From the NCBI GenBank assembly GCA_017535635.1, contig JAFXTU010000022.1:62001-126000 (forward strand): a stretch of 64,000 nucleotides of DNA. The letters run 5' to 3'. The notes beneath the pieces are model-generated. The model searched no databases. It had not been told where the DNA came from and saw nothing but the letters and a program-made list of their open reading frames with translations. Source of the stretch: Oscillospiraceae bacterium. GTDB taxonomy: Bacteria > Bacillota > Clostridia > Oscillospirales > Oscillospiraceae. Below, one piece after another: positions 1 to 8,515 of the stretch. A program made the position numbers and the translations under genes. Numbering within the stretch: the first letter of the stretch is position 1; each line of letters opens with the position of its first letter.

Positions 1-31
1 CCGGCTGATGAACCGCTTCAACCTGAACTGA
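1..31 (+). CDS. C-terminal end of an upstream gene, probably dnaX
   Basis: Frame 2 reads R-L-M-N-R-F-N-L-N followed by TGA at 29-31, and the next gene (ybaB) starts 24 bp later behind its own ribosome binding site. In many Firmicutes dnaX (DNA polymerase III gamma/tau) lies directly upstream of ybaB, so this is probably its last nine codons. The assignment rests on synteny only, because nothing in nine residues is diagnostic. Confidence 0.4.
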   Translation, partial: RLMNRFNLN

Positions 32-54
32 AATACGACAAGGAGGATCACACG

Positions 55-420
55 ATGGCAAAGGGCGGATTTCGCGGCGGAAGCTATGGCGGCGGCGGTG
101 GATTCAGCGGCGGCGTCAACAAGAATATGATCAAGCAGGCCCAGAAGATGCAGCAGGACATGCTGAAAATGCAGGAGGAGCTGGAGCAGGCCACCTACGA
201 GGCCTCCGCCGGCGGCGTGGTGAAGGCCGTGGTCTCCGGCAAGGGAGAGCTGGTGAGCCTCTCCATCGAGCCGGAGGCGGTGGACCCGGAGGATGTGGAA
301 ATGCTGCAGGACACGATCATCGCCGCGGTGAACGAGGCTCTGCGGAAGATGGAGAGCGCCAAGGCCGACGGCATGGGCAGGCTCACCGGCGGGCTGGACC
401 TCAGCGGCTTCGGCTTCTGA
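55..420 (+). CDS. ybaB: YbaB/EbfC family nucleoid-associated protein
   Basis: This 121-residue protein belongs to the small DNA-binding YbaB/EbfC family, which forms dimers that coat DNA and is usually encoded between dnaX and recR. The diagnostic core starts at about residue 24 (NMIKQAQKMQQDMLKMQEEL) and continues through the helical and strand segments to about residue 110. The first 22 residues are a glycine-rich extension and the C-terminus ends in a hydrophobic GGLDLSGFGF tail. The start is set by AAGGAGG at 40-46, nine bases before ATG. recR is not next; the gene is followed by an aldo/keto reductase, so the usual dnaX-ybaB-recR run is broken here. Confidence 0.93.
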   Translation: MAKGGFRGGSYGGGGGFSGGVNKNMIKQAQKMQQDMLKMQEELEQATYEASAGGVVKAVVSGKGELVSLSIEPEAVDPEDVEMLQDTIIAAVNEALRKMESAKADGMGRLTGGLDLSGFGF

Positions 421-462
421 TCGCTTTTGCTTCTCTTAATTTGACATAAGGAGTACACGGAT

Positions 463-1596
463 TTGATCTATCGAAGGTTTCAGGACCTGGAGCTCTCCGC
501 CCTGGGACTGGGGGCCATGCGTCTCCCCGTCCTGGAGGGAGACGACGAGCGCATCGACGTTCCCGCCGCCGAAGAGATGGTGGCCTGGGCCATGGAAAAG
601 GGCGTCAACTACTACGACACCGCCTGGGGCTATCACGGCGGCAACTCCGAACTGGTTCTGGGGGCGGCACTCTCCAGGTATCCCAGGGAGAGCTTCTATC
701 TCGCCAGCAAGTTCCCCGGCTACGACCTGAGCAATATGCCGAAGGTCCGGGAGATTTTTGAAAAGCAGCTGGAAAAGTGCCGGGTGGACTACTTCGACTT
801 CTACCTCTTCCACAACGTCTGCGAGATGAACATCGACGCCTACTTGGACGACGGGAAATACGGCATCTATTCGTATCTCATGGAGCAAAAGCGCCTTGGG
901 CGCATCCGGCACCTGGGCTTTTCCTCCCACGGCAGCGTGGAGACCATCCGCCGCTTCCTGGAGGCCTACGGAAAGGACATGGAGTTTGGCCAGCTCCAGC
1001 TGAACTATGTGGACTGGAGCTTCCAGGCGGACAAGGAGAAGGTGGAGCTTCTCAAGGAGTGGAGCATTCCCGTCTGGGTCATGGAGCCCCTGCGGGGCGG
1101 GCGGCTGGCCTCCCTTCCGGCGGCGGACGAGGCGAAGCTGCGTGTCCTTCGGCCTGGAGAAACAGTCCCGGCCTGGGCCTTCCGCTTCCTTCAGAGCATC
1201 CCGGAGGTGACGGTCACCCTCTCCGGCATGTCCAACCTGGAGCAGCTCAGGGAGAACATCACCATCTGGGAGACGGACGCGCCCCTGAACGGGGAGGAAC
1301 GGGAAACCCTCCTGGGCATTGCCGAGGGCATGATGACGGGTATCCTCCCCTGCACCGCCTGCCACTACTGCGTCAGCCACTGCCCCATGGGGCTGGACAT
1401 TCCCCGGCTCCTGGAGCTCTACAACGAGCACAGCTTCACCGGCGGCGGCTTCATTGCCCCCATGGCCCTCCAGGCCATCCCTGCGGAGAAGCATCCCTCC
1501 GCCTGCGTGGGCTGCCGGAGCTGCGAGGCTGTCTGCCCCCAGGGGATCAAGATCAGCGAAGCCATGGCAGACTTTGCCCGGCGTTTGGGAAACTGA
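463..1596 (+). CDS. Aldo/keto reductase with C-terminal 4Fe-4S ferredoxin domain
   Basis: A 377-residue cytoplasmic oxidoreductase. Residues 1-285 form the aldo/keto reductase barrel with the catalytic set visible as D52 and Y57 (YYDTAWGYHGG), K83 (ASKFPG) and H117 (YLFHNV). The C-terminus adds two ferredoxin-like cysteine clusters, C297/C300/C303/C307 followed by P and C348/C351/C354/C358 followed by P, so it probably binds two 4Fe-4S clusters. This architecture is the common clostridial COG1453-type protein; the substrate is unknown. The start is TTG at 463, chosen because AAGGAG at 448-453 sits nine bases upstream and no better ATG fits the family N-terminus (IYRRFQDLELSALGLG). It is followed by a structured spacer and then dpaL. 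Confidence 0.92.
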   Translation: MIYRRFQDLELSALGLGAMRLPVLEGDDERIDVPAAEEMVAWAMEKGVNYYDTAWGYHGGNSELVLGAALSRYPRESFYLASKFPGYDLSNMPKVREIFEKQLEKCRVDYFDFYLFHNVCEMNIDAYLDDGKYGIYSYLMEQKRLGRIRHLGFSSHGSVETIRRFLEAYGKDMEFGQLQLNYVDWSFQADKEKVELLKEWSIPVWVMEPLRGGRLASLPAADEAKLRVLRPGETVPAWAFRFLQSIPEVTVTLSGMSNLEQLRENITIWETDAPLNGEERETLLGIAEGMMTGILPCTACHYCVSHCPMGLDIPRLLELYNEHSFTGGGFIAPMALQAIPAEKHPSACVGCRSCEAVCPQGIKISEAMADFARRLGN

Positions 1597-1611
1597 CAGA
1601 ACCTTAATACC

Positions 1612-1677
1612 ATCGGGACGATTCATGCGAAGAAGGGTCACCGGCGAAGACCCCCCTTTCGCATCAACCGTCCCGAT
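1612..1677 (+). promoter_or_regulatory. Structured intercistronic element before dpaL
   Basis: Nested inverted repeats fill the 103-bp gap. ATCGGGACG (1612-1620) pairs with CGTCCCGAT (1669-1677); inside it ATGCGAA (1625-1631) pairs with TTCGCAT (1658-1664) and GGGTC (1635-1639) pairs with GACCC. The dpaL ribosome binding site begins about eight bases after the outer arm. No U-tract follows, so a simple terminator is unlikely. It could be an RNA control element or a processing/stability hairpin. Confidence 0.5.
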
Positions 1678-1699
1678 CTGCTCAAAGGGAGGAAAAGCG

Positions 1700-2884
1700 A
1701 TGAGCGGAAGCATCCGATATTCCCCCAATGCGACTGCCTTCCGAGGCAGTCCGCCGGTTTCCCTGTTTGGCAGGGATCAGGCGAAGAAGGTCCGGGAATA
1801 CCATCAAGGCATTCCCGCATACAGGCCTACCGCGCTCAGAAGCATGGCCGGTCTGGCCGGCTTTCTGGGGCTTGAAAAGCTTTATATCAAGGATGAAAGC
1901 TCCCGTTTTGGGCTGAACGCCTTCAAAGGGCTGGGGGGAAGCTACTGCATGGGCAGGATCCTGGCGGAGCACGCAGGGATTCCTGCGGAGGAGCTGACCT
2001 ACGATCGTCTGCGTGAGGAGGATGTGAAAAGCATCTCCTCGGGCCTGACCTTCGTCACCGCGACGGACGGCAACCACGGCCGCGGGATCGCCTGGGCGGC
2101 GAAGCAGCTGGGAGCGTCCGCCGTAGTCTATCTGCCCAAGGGCAGCGCTGCGGAGCGCTTGGCGGATATTCGCGCTCTGGGCGCCCGGGCGGAGATCACC
2201 GGGCTGAATTATGACGACACGGTGCGTTTCGCCGCCCGCTGCGGGGAAGAGCGGGGGTGGATCCTGATCCAGGATACGGCCTGGGAGGGCTACGAGAAGA
2301 TACCCGCCTGGATCATGCAGGGATATACGACGCTTGCCCTGGAAACGGTAGAGCAGCTGGGAGACGAGGCGCCTACCCACATCTTCCTTCAGGCGGGAGT
2401 CGGCTCCCTGGCCGGCGCGCTGTCCGCTTTTTATGCAGACCATTACCGGGAACGGAAGCCAAGGATCGTGATCGTGGAGCCGGAGAAAGCCGACTGCATC
2501 TACCGGACTGCCTCCGCAAACGACGGAACGCTGCACACCGTCGGCGGCGCTCTTGACACCATCATGGCAGGGCTGGCCTGCGGAGAGCCCTGCTCGATCG
2601 GCTGGGATATGCTGCGGCGATATGCGGACGGTTTTGTTTCCATGCCGGACGAGACGGCGGCGAAAGGGATGCGGGTGCTGGGAAACCCGCCCGGCCAGGA
2701 CGAGCGCATCATCTCAGGCGAGAGCGGCGCCGCGACCGCGGGATTCCTGTTTGAGCTGATGACCCGGGAAAGCCTGAGCGAGCTGCGGAAACAGCTGGGG
2801 ATCGGGAGGGATTCCAGGGTGCTCTGCATCTCCACAGAAGGCGCTACCGACCAGGAGAGCTACCGCAGGATCGTCTGGGGGTAA
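1700..2884 (+). CDS. dpaL: 2,3-diaminopropionate ammonia-lyase
   Basis: A 394-residue fold-type II PLP enzyme that converts 2,3-diaminopropionate to pyruvate and ammonia. The PLP lysine is K76 in the family signature SSRFGLNAFKGLGGSY (E. coli YgeX uses the equivalent lysine near position 77). TDGNHGRGIAWAA provides the asparagine/glycine loop and AGVGSLAGAL the phosphate-binding glycine loop. Length matches the family (about 400). The frame stays open well upstream, but ATG at 1700 is chosen because GGGAGG at 1688-1693 precedes it and the N-terminus then matches the family. In other bacteria dpaL often sits with purine/allantoin or amino-acid catabolism genes; here the neighbours give no pathway. 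Confidence 0.93.
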   Translation: MSGSIRYSPNATAFRGSPPVSLFGRDQAKKVREYHQGIPAYRPTALRSMAGLAGFLGLEKLYIKDESSRFGLNAFKGLGGSYCMGRILAEHAGIPAEELTYDRLREEDVKSISSGLTFVTATDGNHGRGIAWAAKQLGASAVVYLPKGSAAERLADIRALGARAEITGLNYDDTVRFAARCGEERGWILIQDTAWEGYEKIPAWIMQGYTTLALETVEQLGDEAPTHIFLQAGVGSLAGALSAFYADHYRERKPRIVIVEPEKADCIYRTASANDGTLHTVGGALDTIMAGLACGEPCSIGWDMLRRYADGFVSMPDETAAKGMRVLGNPPGQDERIISGESGAATAGFLFELMTRESLSELRKQLGIGRDSRVLCISTEGATDQESYRRIVWG

Positions 2885-2985
2885 ATCGGGAAGGAACCCA
2901 AAGGATCCTCCCTCCATCCTCTCTTTTCAACGGCACGGTTATGTGCTACGTTGTTCCCAAATGACAGGGTAAAGGAGATCATCCT

Positions 2986-3231
2986 ATGATCCGTACTAGT
3001 TTTGTGGATCTGACGGTCATCCCCGCCGCCCACCGGCGGAAGCTTCCCTCCGGCGGCGCCGGGACCGTCATCCTGCGCAGCGGCGTGAAGCAGCCCGGCA
3101 TCGCCTCCATCGGCAAGGCAATCTCCTGCGGCAATACCCCTGCGGAGAGTTATCACGCCGAGGCCTTCCGGGACCTGAACCAAGAGCTCCGGGCCAAGCT
3201 GAAGGCCGCGAGCAGAAGTAAGCCGGAATGA
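2986..3231 (+). CDS. Small conserved-looking protein of unknown function
   Basis: An 81-residue protein with no family I recognise. It has no signal peptide or membrane segment, a mixed polar composition, and a helical lysine/arginine-rich tail (DLNQELRAKLKAASRSKPE). It is probably real. It has a strong AAAGGAG site eight bases before ATG, and its stop overlaps the start of the esterase gene in an ATGA junction (3228-3231), so the two are translationally coupled. The coupling suggests a shared task, but the sequence gives no hint which. A short loop GGAGTVILRSGVKQPGIASIG resembles no motif I can name. Confidence 0.6.
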   Translation: MIRTSFVDLTVIPAAHRRKLPSGGAGTVILRSGVKQPGIASIGKAISCGNTPAESYHAEAFRDLNQELRAKLKAASRSKPE

Positions 3232-3914
3232 AAGAGATCAACGCCGGAGGCGGTCCCCTCCGGCTCGCAGGGGAAAGAGGGGACGGCGCGCCTCTCTTTC
3301 TCCTTATCGGCGGGGACGGCGAGGCGGAGCAGGTCTGGCAGGAGGCGCGGGCCCTGACGGAGACCCCCTTTCGCCTGGCTTCTCTGCCGGTGGAGAACTG
3401 GAACGACGCCCTCTCCCCCTGGCCGGCGGAGCCGGTCTTCCGGGAGGGCGGGCCCTTCGGAGGCCGGGCGGAGGAGACGCTGGAACTGCTGTTGAAGCTC
3501 GTTCTCCCCGCCCTGCGGGAGGAATTGGATGCCCCCACGGCCCCCTGCTGCCTCCTGGGCTACTCCCTGGCTGGGCTCTTTGCCCTCTACGCCCTCTATC
3601 GGACGGCGGCCTTTTCCGGGGCGGTCTCCGCCTCCGGCTCCCTCTGGTTCCCCGGCTTTGCGGAATACGCCCTGGAGCAGCCCTTCGCCGGGAGGCCGGA
3701 GAAGCTCTGCTTCTCCCTGGGGGAGAAGGAAAAGAACACGAAAAACCCGCTCATGCGCCGGGTCCAGGACTGTACGGAGGCCGTTTTCCGGCACGTTCAG
3801 GCCCTGGGGATCCCCTGTACCTTCCGCCTGGACCCCGGGGGCCACTTCCGGGACGCGGAGCGGCGGCTGGGACTGGGGATCGCCTGGATGCTGGACGGCA
3901 GCCCGGAAGGATAA
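3228..3914 (+). CDS. Alpha/beta hydrolase, putative esterase
   Basis: A 228-residue cytoplasmic alpha/beta hydrolase. The nucleophile elbow is GYSLAGLFALYALY (about residues 110-123, Ser in G-Y-S-L-A). An oxyanion strand PLFLLIGGDG lies near the N-terminus, and the C-terminal DPGGHFRDAERRLG supplies the likely catalytic histidine. The layout is that of the Esterase-D/IroE-like group (COG2819 type), which hydrolyses acyl or siderophore esters; the substrate cannot be told. There is no signal peptide, so it acts inside the cell. The start overlaps the preceding 81-residue gene by four bases. Confidence 0.78.
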   Translation: MKEINAGGGPLRLAGERGDGAPLFLLIGGDGEAEQVWQEARALTETPFRLASLPVENWNDALSPWPAEPVFREGGPFGGRAEETLELLLKLVLPALREELDAPTAPCCLLGYSLAGLFALYALYRTAAFSGAVSASGSLWFPGFAEYALEQPFAGRPEKLCFSLGEKEKNTKNPLMRRVQDCTEAVFRHVQALGIPCTFRLDPGGHFRDAERRLGLGIAWMLDGSPEG

Positions 3915-3948
3915 GAAGAGAGCCGCCCGGAAGGACGCTCTGTCCTCC

Positions 3949-3977
3949 TTGCATTCCGCTCTCCGTTCCGCTAAAAT
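3949..3977 (+). promoter_or_regulatory. Putative sigma-A promoter for comM
   Basis: TTGCAT at 3949-3954, a 17-bp spacer, and TAAAAT at 3972-3977, about 48 bp before the comM start codon. Confidence 0.5.
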
Positions 3978-4025
3978 GGAGAAAAAGGATCGTAATTTCC
4001 TGGTTTCCGGAAAGGAAGGAGCCTT

Positions 4026-5543
4026 ATGGCAGGAACCACCACCGTCCGCAGTCTCGGCGTCCACGGCATTCGCGGCTACAGCGTGACCGTGGAGTGCTTT
4101 GCCGCCCACGGGATCCACAGCGTATTTGAGATGGTGGGTCTGCCGGACGCCGCCGTGAAGGAGGCAAGGGACCGGGTGCGGGCCGCCGTACTGAGCCGGG
4201 GCTTCCGCTTTCCCCCCGGCCGTGTCACGGTGAATCTGGCCCCGGCGGACACCCGCAAGGGCGGCACCCATTACGATCTGCCCATTTTTCTCTCGGTGCT
4301 CACGGCCACGGGCCAGCTCCCTCCCCTGGAGGAGGACTGCGCCTTCTTCGGTGAGCTGAGCCTGGACGGCCGGCTTCGCCCCGTACCCGGCGCCGTCAGC
4401 ATGGCCCTGGCCGCCCAGCGGGAGGGCATCCGCCGCCTTTTCGTCCCCACGGAGAACGCAGGCGAGGCCGCTTTTGCCGATGAGGTCTGCGTTTACGGCG
4501 TCCCGGACGTGGCGGCGCTGCTGGAGCACCTGTCCGGCGCAAAGGAGCTGCCCCGCACTCCGACGACCCTGCCGGAGGCCCTGGAGGGCGCTCCCCTGCC
4601 GGATTTTGCCGACGTGAAGGGGCAGGAGGACGTGAAGCGGGCCCTGGAGGTAGCGGTGGCCGGGGGACACAACGTTTTGCTTTCCGGTCCTCCGGGGGCG
4701 GGCAAGAGCATGCTGGCCTCCCGCCTGCCCTCCATTCTCCCCCGGATGTCCCGGCAGGAGGTGCTGGAGACCACGGAGATCTACTCCGTCTGCTCTCTCA
4801 CCGGGTCCGACAAGCCCCTGATCGTGGATCGTCCCTTCCGGGCGCCCCACCACACCATTTCCTCCACCGGCCTGGCCGGAGGCGGCTCCAACCCCCACCC
4901 GGGTGAGATCAGTCTGGCCCACAACGGTGTCCTTTTCCTGGACGAACTGCCGGAATTCCCCCGGCAGACCCTGGAGGTCCTGCGGCAGCCCCTGGAGACC
5001 GGGGAGGTCACCATCTCCCGGGCCTCCGGCGCGGAGACCTTCCCCAGCCGCTTCATGCTGGTCTGCGCCATGAACCCCTGCAAGTGCGGCTGGTACGGCC
5101 ACCCCTCGGGCCGCTGTACCTGCTCGGAAAGCGCCGTCCGGGCCTACCGGCAGCGCATTTCCGGCCCTCTGCTGGACCGGATGGACATCATGGTGAAGGT
5201 CCGTTCCCTGGAATACGACGAGCTGCGGGAGGACCCCAGGGGAGAATCCAGCGCCGTCATCCGCGAGCGGGTGGAAAACGCCAGGGTCCGGCAGCGGCAG
5301 CGCCTCCCGGGACGTAAGGAACGGGTGAATGCCCAGCTCAGCGGGCAAAAGCTCCGGGACGCCTGCAGACTGGACGGGCCCTCAGAGGAGATGCTCCGGG
5401 CCGCCTATGCCCGCCTGAACCTCACCGCCCGGAGCTATGACAAGGTCCTGCGGGTGGCAAGGACCATCGCGGACCTGGCCGGAAGCGAGGACATCCAGGC
5501 GGGACACCTGGCGGAAGCCCTTCAATACCGGCCCCAGCTGTGA
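4026..5543 (+). CDS. comM: ComM/YifB family Mg-chelatase-like AAA+ ATPase
   Basis: A 505-residue protein. The N-terminal domain (about 1-170) is the Lon-substrate-like ChlI domain (VHGIRGYSVTVECFAAHG); the AAA+ core follows with Walker A GPPGAGKS near residue 220 and Walker B VLFLDELPEF; the C-terminal Mg-chelatase helical domain ends at residue 505. A four-cysteine insert (CAMNPCKCGWYGHPSGRCTC) is typical of the family. In transformable bacteria ComM is a hexameric helicase promoting branch migration during recombination; in non-competent hosts its role is less clear. Length is normal. A GGAAGGAG site precedes ATG 4026. No dprA or other competence gene is adjacent. Confidence 0.93.
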   Translation: MAGTTTVRSLGVHGIRGYSVTVECFAAHGIHSVFEMVGLPDAAVKEARDRVRAAVLSRGFRFPPGRVTVNLAPADTRKGGTHYDLPIFLSVLTATGQLPPLEEDCAFFGELSLDGRLRPVPGAVSMALAAQREGIRRLFVPTENAGEAAFADEVCVYGVPDVAALLEHLSGAKELPRTPTTLPEALEGAPLPDFADVKGQEDVKRALEVAVAGGHNVLLSGPPGAGKSMLASRLPSILPRMSRQEVLETTEIYSVCSLTGSDKPLIVDRPFRAPHHTISSTGLAGGGSNPHPGEISLAHNGVLFLDELPEFPRQTLEVLRQPLETGEVTISRASGAETFPSRFMLVCAMNPCKCGWYGHPSGRCTCSESAVRAYRQRISGPLLDRMDIMVKVRSLEYDELREDPRGESSAVIRERVENARVRQRQRLPGRKERVNAQLSGQKLRDACRLDGPSEEMLRAAYARLNLTARSYDKVLRVARTIADLAGSEDIQAGHLAEALQYRPQL

Positions 5544-5599
5544 GGCAATGCGCGTTCAAATCCGCCTGCCAAGCGCTTTCGACCCATTTGTGTTCAGTT

Positions 5600-5633
5600 C
5601 GGGCCATCCCGGCGTTTTTGCCGGGATGGCCCG
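5600..5633. terminator. Perfect 14-bp hairpin between convergent comM and msrA
   Basis: CGGGCCATCCCGGC (5600-5613) and its exact complement (5620-5633) enclose a six-base loop. The hairpin lies between the stops of two convergent genes. There is no run of T after either arm, so it is an atypical terminator or an mRNA 3'-end stabiliser. Confidence 0.6.
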
Positions 5634-5710
5634 ATCCTGGTTTCTCAATAATCACTCTCTGATTTCTCCGGCTCGGCGCTTCCGAACGCAGCGGCTCCTG
5701 CTCCGGCGCA

Positions 5711-6214
5711 TCATTCCGTGCGGTCTTTCTTCCCCAGCGTGAACATCTTCTGCGGGATGTGGCAGTAACCCTGCGGATTCTTTTCCAGATACTTCTGGTG
5801 ATACTCCTCCGCGGGAAAGAAGTTCCTGATCGGCTCCAGCTCCACGGCCAGCTTTTGCCCGAGCTGCCGCTCCTTGGCCCGATAAACCGCTTCGATCTCC
5901 GGAAGCTGGTCTTCGCCGGTGTAATAGATCCCGGTGCGGTACTGGATGCCCTTGTCGCCTCCCTGCTGATTGACAGAGAGGGGGTCGATCACCAGGAAAT
6001 AAAAGTCCAGAAGCTTTTTCAGGCCGATCCGGCACTCGTCATACACGATCTTCACGGTCTCGGCATGGCCGCTGCTGCGGCAGACCTCCTGATAGGAAGG
6101 GGCCTTCTCCGGGCCGTTGGCGTACCCGGTCTCCGTGTCCACGACGCCCTCAAACTGGTCAAAAAACTTCTGAACACCCCAGAAGCAGCCTCCCGCAAGG
6201 TAGATGGTTTTCAT
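5711..6214 (-). CDS. msrA: Peptide-methionine (S)-S-oxide reductase MsrA
   Basis: A 167-residue thiol enzyme that reduces methionine-S-sulfoxide in proteins. The catalytic cysteine is C10 in the signature GGCFWGVQKFF, followed by the family motifs YANGPEKAPSYQEVCRSSGHAE and DPLSVNQQGGDKGIQYRTGIYY. Length fits stand-alone MsrA without a fused MsrB domain. The open frame extends upstream, but ATG at 6214 is right because AGGAGGACG sits just before it and the family starts at MKTIYLAGGCFW. Oxidative damage repair is the known role; no msrB is in the window. Confidence 0.96.
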   Translation of the reverse strand: MKTIYLAGGCFWGVQKFFDQFEGVVDTETGYANGPEKAPSYQEVCRSSGHAETVKIVYDECRIGLKKLLDFYFLVIDPLSVNQQGGDKGIQYRTGIYYTGEDQLPEIEAVYRAKERQLGQKLAVELEPIRNFFPAEEYHQKYLEKNPQGYCHIPQKMFTLGKKDRTE

Positions 6215-6375
6215 ATCGTCCTCCTGTTCCCCGGTCTCCCCGGTCCCGGCGGAGCCCGCATCGCGCTTCCCACGGCTTCGATCTGCTCTGTCAAATCTAA
6301 TCCATCCCGGGGCTTTTGTCAACCGGAAGCCCCGCGGCGGCATTTTACACCTGCGCCGTCAGTCTCTTTTTCAGA

Positions 6376-6404
6376 TTGAAAAAAAACGCTGCATGGCGTA
6401 TAAT
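6376..6404 (+). promoter_or_regulatory. Strong sigma-A promoter for the secreted protease
   Basis: TTGAAA at 6376-6381, a 17-bp spacer and a perfect TATAAT at 6399-6404, giving an untranslated leader of roughly 80 bases before ATG 6493. Confidence 0.8.
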
Positions 6405-6492
6405 GAAGAGAATCGCAGACACCGTGACAAAACGGATGGTCCCACCCATCGCAATATTCTGTCATCAAGGATCCACTGGAGGTAGACCGGCC

Positions 6493-8490
6493 ATGAAAAA
6501 GAAGCTCCCAGCCCTCCTTCTCGTCCTGGCTCTCCTCTTTGCTTTCGCTCCCGGAGCGCTCAGTGCGGATGCGGAGGTCACGCTTTCCACCCAGGGCCTC
6601 AAGGTAAATGGGGTCCCGATCCGCTGTGAAAAATACAACATCGACGGCTACAACTATTTCAAGCTGCGGGACCTGGCCTTTTTGCTGAACGGCACGGGGA
6701 GTCAGTTCAGCGTGGACTATGACCCGGTGGGTTCCCGCGTCCTGGTGACCCCCGGAAAAAGCTATGAGCCCGACGGCAGCGAGCTGCTGTATAACGGGGA
6801 AGATAAAAGCGCCTCCGCCTCGCTCAGCACCCAGTCGCTTCATGTGGACGGGCGCGAGGTCACGGATATCTCCGTGTACAACATCGGCGGCAACAATTAC
6901 TTCCAGCTCCGGGACCTTCAGGAGCTCCTTAACTTTGAGCTGGAGTATGAAGCGAGCAGCCGGACGATCCTTGTGCGCTCTCTCCAGGCCAGAGCGCCCA
7001 GGGAGCTGACGCCGGAGGAGATCTACGCCACCTGCGCTCCGGCGGTGTTCTACATGGAGATCTTCGATGAATACGGCTGGTGCATTAAGACGGGCAGCGG
7101 CTTCTTCCTCAGCTCCGACGGGCTTGCCGTCACGAATTATCACGTGATCTCCGGGGCGGACAGCGCCGCCATCACCGTCTCAGACACAGGCAAAGTGTAT
7201 GACGTGCTGGGCGTCTATGACTACAGCGCGGAGGAGGACTGGGCCGTGATCCAGATCGACGGCAGCGGCTTCCAGACCCTGGAGATCGGCTCTCCGGATT
7301 ATGACGTGGGCGGGGCCACCGTCTATGCCATCGGCAGCCCTCTCGGCCTGCAGAACACCATCTCCCAGGGCATCATCTCCAACCCCAGGCGCTTGGACAG
7401 CGGCATGACCTACATCCAGATGAGCGCGGCCATCTCCCCCGGCAGCAGCGGCGGCGCGCTCCTGAACAAATACGGGCAGGTCATCGGCATCACCTCCGCC
7501 ACCTATACCGAAGGGCAGAATCTGAACCTCTCCATCCCCATGACCTATCTGGACCAGATGGAAGTGGAGGTCTGCACGCCCCTGAGCGGCACGCGCAGCA
7601 GCCCCGCCGGCACCCTGACCCTCTCGGCCGGTTCGCTGGACCTGAGCATGGGCCAGGAGGGGACCGTTACGGCCACCGCCGTGGAGCAAAACTGCTCCGG
7701 CGTCTCGGTGCGTTACGTTCTCTCCCGGGAGGACATCGTATCCTGCTCCTGGGGAACATGGCACGGCGACAACGTTGACCTCACCATAACGCCTCTGGCC
7801 GTGGGATCCGCTGAAATCTCGGTCTACTTCGTCATCTCCGAAACGGATACGGTCCTGGATTCCAAGACCATCCAGGTGACGGTGACCGCTGAGCTGGATG
7901 CTGTTTCGTCGGAGTACTCCGCGGATCTCCAGGTCAGCGCCGCGGAGCTGAAGCTGAACCTTTTTGAAAGCGAGGAGATCTCCATATATGCCTACTGCCC
8001 GGAGAACAATGAGGATACGGTGGTGAACCGCTATATCTCCAATCCCTACGTGGCGGAGTGCAACTGGGGCAAATGGGAAGACGACTTCATCAAGCTCACG
8101 GTGAATCCTCTGAGCACCGGCAGCACGGACATCCGGATCGTCTATTCCATGAAGGACGGGACCCTGCTGGCGGAGGAGACCGTTCACGTTCAGGTGTTTT
8201 TCGGATTGGTCACCGCGGACACGGACCTCGTCACTCTGGAACCCGGAGGGGAAAAAACCGTCGTTTTCAGCTGTGTCGCCCAGGGCGGAGTCAGCTATTC
8301 CCTGCGGTATGACTTTGCGGAGGATGATATTGTCTCTGCCAAGTGGGGCAGCTGGTACGAAAACGGCACAGACTGCCCCCTGACCTTTACGGGATTGAAA
8401 GAAGGCGCCACGGAGGTGGTGATCTCCATGCTGGATTGGGACACCAAGCACTGCATGGCCACCCTCCGGCTCCCCATCCAGGTCTCCTGA
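6493..8490 (+). CDS. Secreted trypsin-like serine protease with stalk and C-terminal beta repeats
   Basis: A 665-residue exported protein. Residues 1-25 are a signal peptide ending in ALSA. Two copies of a copper-amine-oxidase-N-terminal-like (stalk) domain follow (about 27-95 and 108-165), each with a YNI-x-G-YNYFKLRDLAFLL type motif. A chymotrypsin-fold protease domain (about 175-355) has H217 (NYHV), D249 (DWAVIQID) and S319 (GSSGGAL). The remaining 300 residues hold three beta-sandwich-like repeats, each marked by a W-G-x-W centre (SWGTWHGD, NWGKWEDD, KWGSWYEN). There is no sorting signal or terminal membrane segment, so the protein may be secreted or held by its stalk domains. Start ATG 6493 has a moderate GGAGG site and a clear promoter upstream. 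Substrate unknown. Confidence 0.88.
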   Translation: MKKKLPALLLVLALLFAFAPGALSADAEVTLSTQGLKVNGVPIRCEKYNIDGYNYFKLRDLAFLLNGTGSQFSVDYDPVGSRVLVTPGKSYEPDGSELLYNGEDKSASASLSTQSLHVDGREVTDISVYNIGGNNYFQLRDLQELLNFELEYEASSRTILVRSLQARAPRELTPEEIYATCAPAVFYMEIFDEYGWCIKTGSGFFLSSDGLAVTNYHVISGADSAAITVSDTGKVYDVLGVYDYSAEEDWAVIQIDGSGFQTLEIGSPDYDVGGATVYAIGSPLGLQNTISQGIISNPRRLDSGMTYIQMSAAISPGSSGGALLNKYGQVIGITSATYTEGQNLNLSIPMTYLDQMEVEVCTPLSGTRSSPAGTLTLSAGSLDLSMGQEGTVTATAVEQNCSGVSVRYVLSREDIVSCSWGTWHGDNVDLTITPLAVGSAEISVYFVISETDTVLDSKTIQVTVTAELDAVSSEYSADLQVSAAELKLNLFESEEISIYAYCPENNEDTVVNRYISNPYVAECNWGKWEDDFIKLTVNPLSTGSTDIRIVYSMKDGTLLAEETVHVQVFFGLVTADTDLVTLEPGGEKTVVFSCVAQGGVSYSLRYDFAEDDIVSAKWGSWYENGTDCPLTFTGLKEGATEVVISMLDWDTKHCMATLRLPIQVS

Positions 8491-8515
8491 TACGACCCAG
8501 CAAGGAGGAAACGAC

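Noticed and set aside
55-130. Glycine-rich N-terminus of YbaB as a possible novel fusion
   Set aside because: Short Gly-rich leaders are, from memory, common in clostridial YbaB proteins, and the start has a good ribosome site.
3153-5348. A 731-codon open frame on the minus strand
   Set aside because: It is the antisense shadow of the esterase and comM genes; long stop-free antisense frames are expected in GC-rich coding DNA, and its product is Gly/Pro/Arg/His-rich with no domain or start signal.
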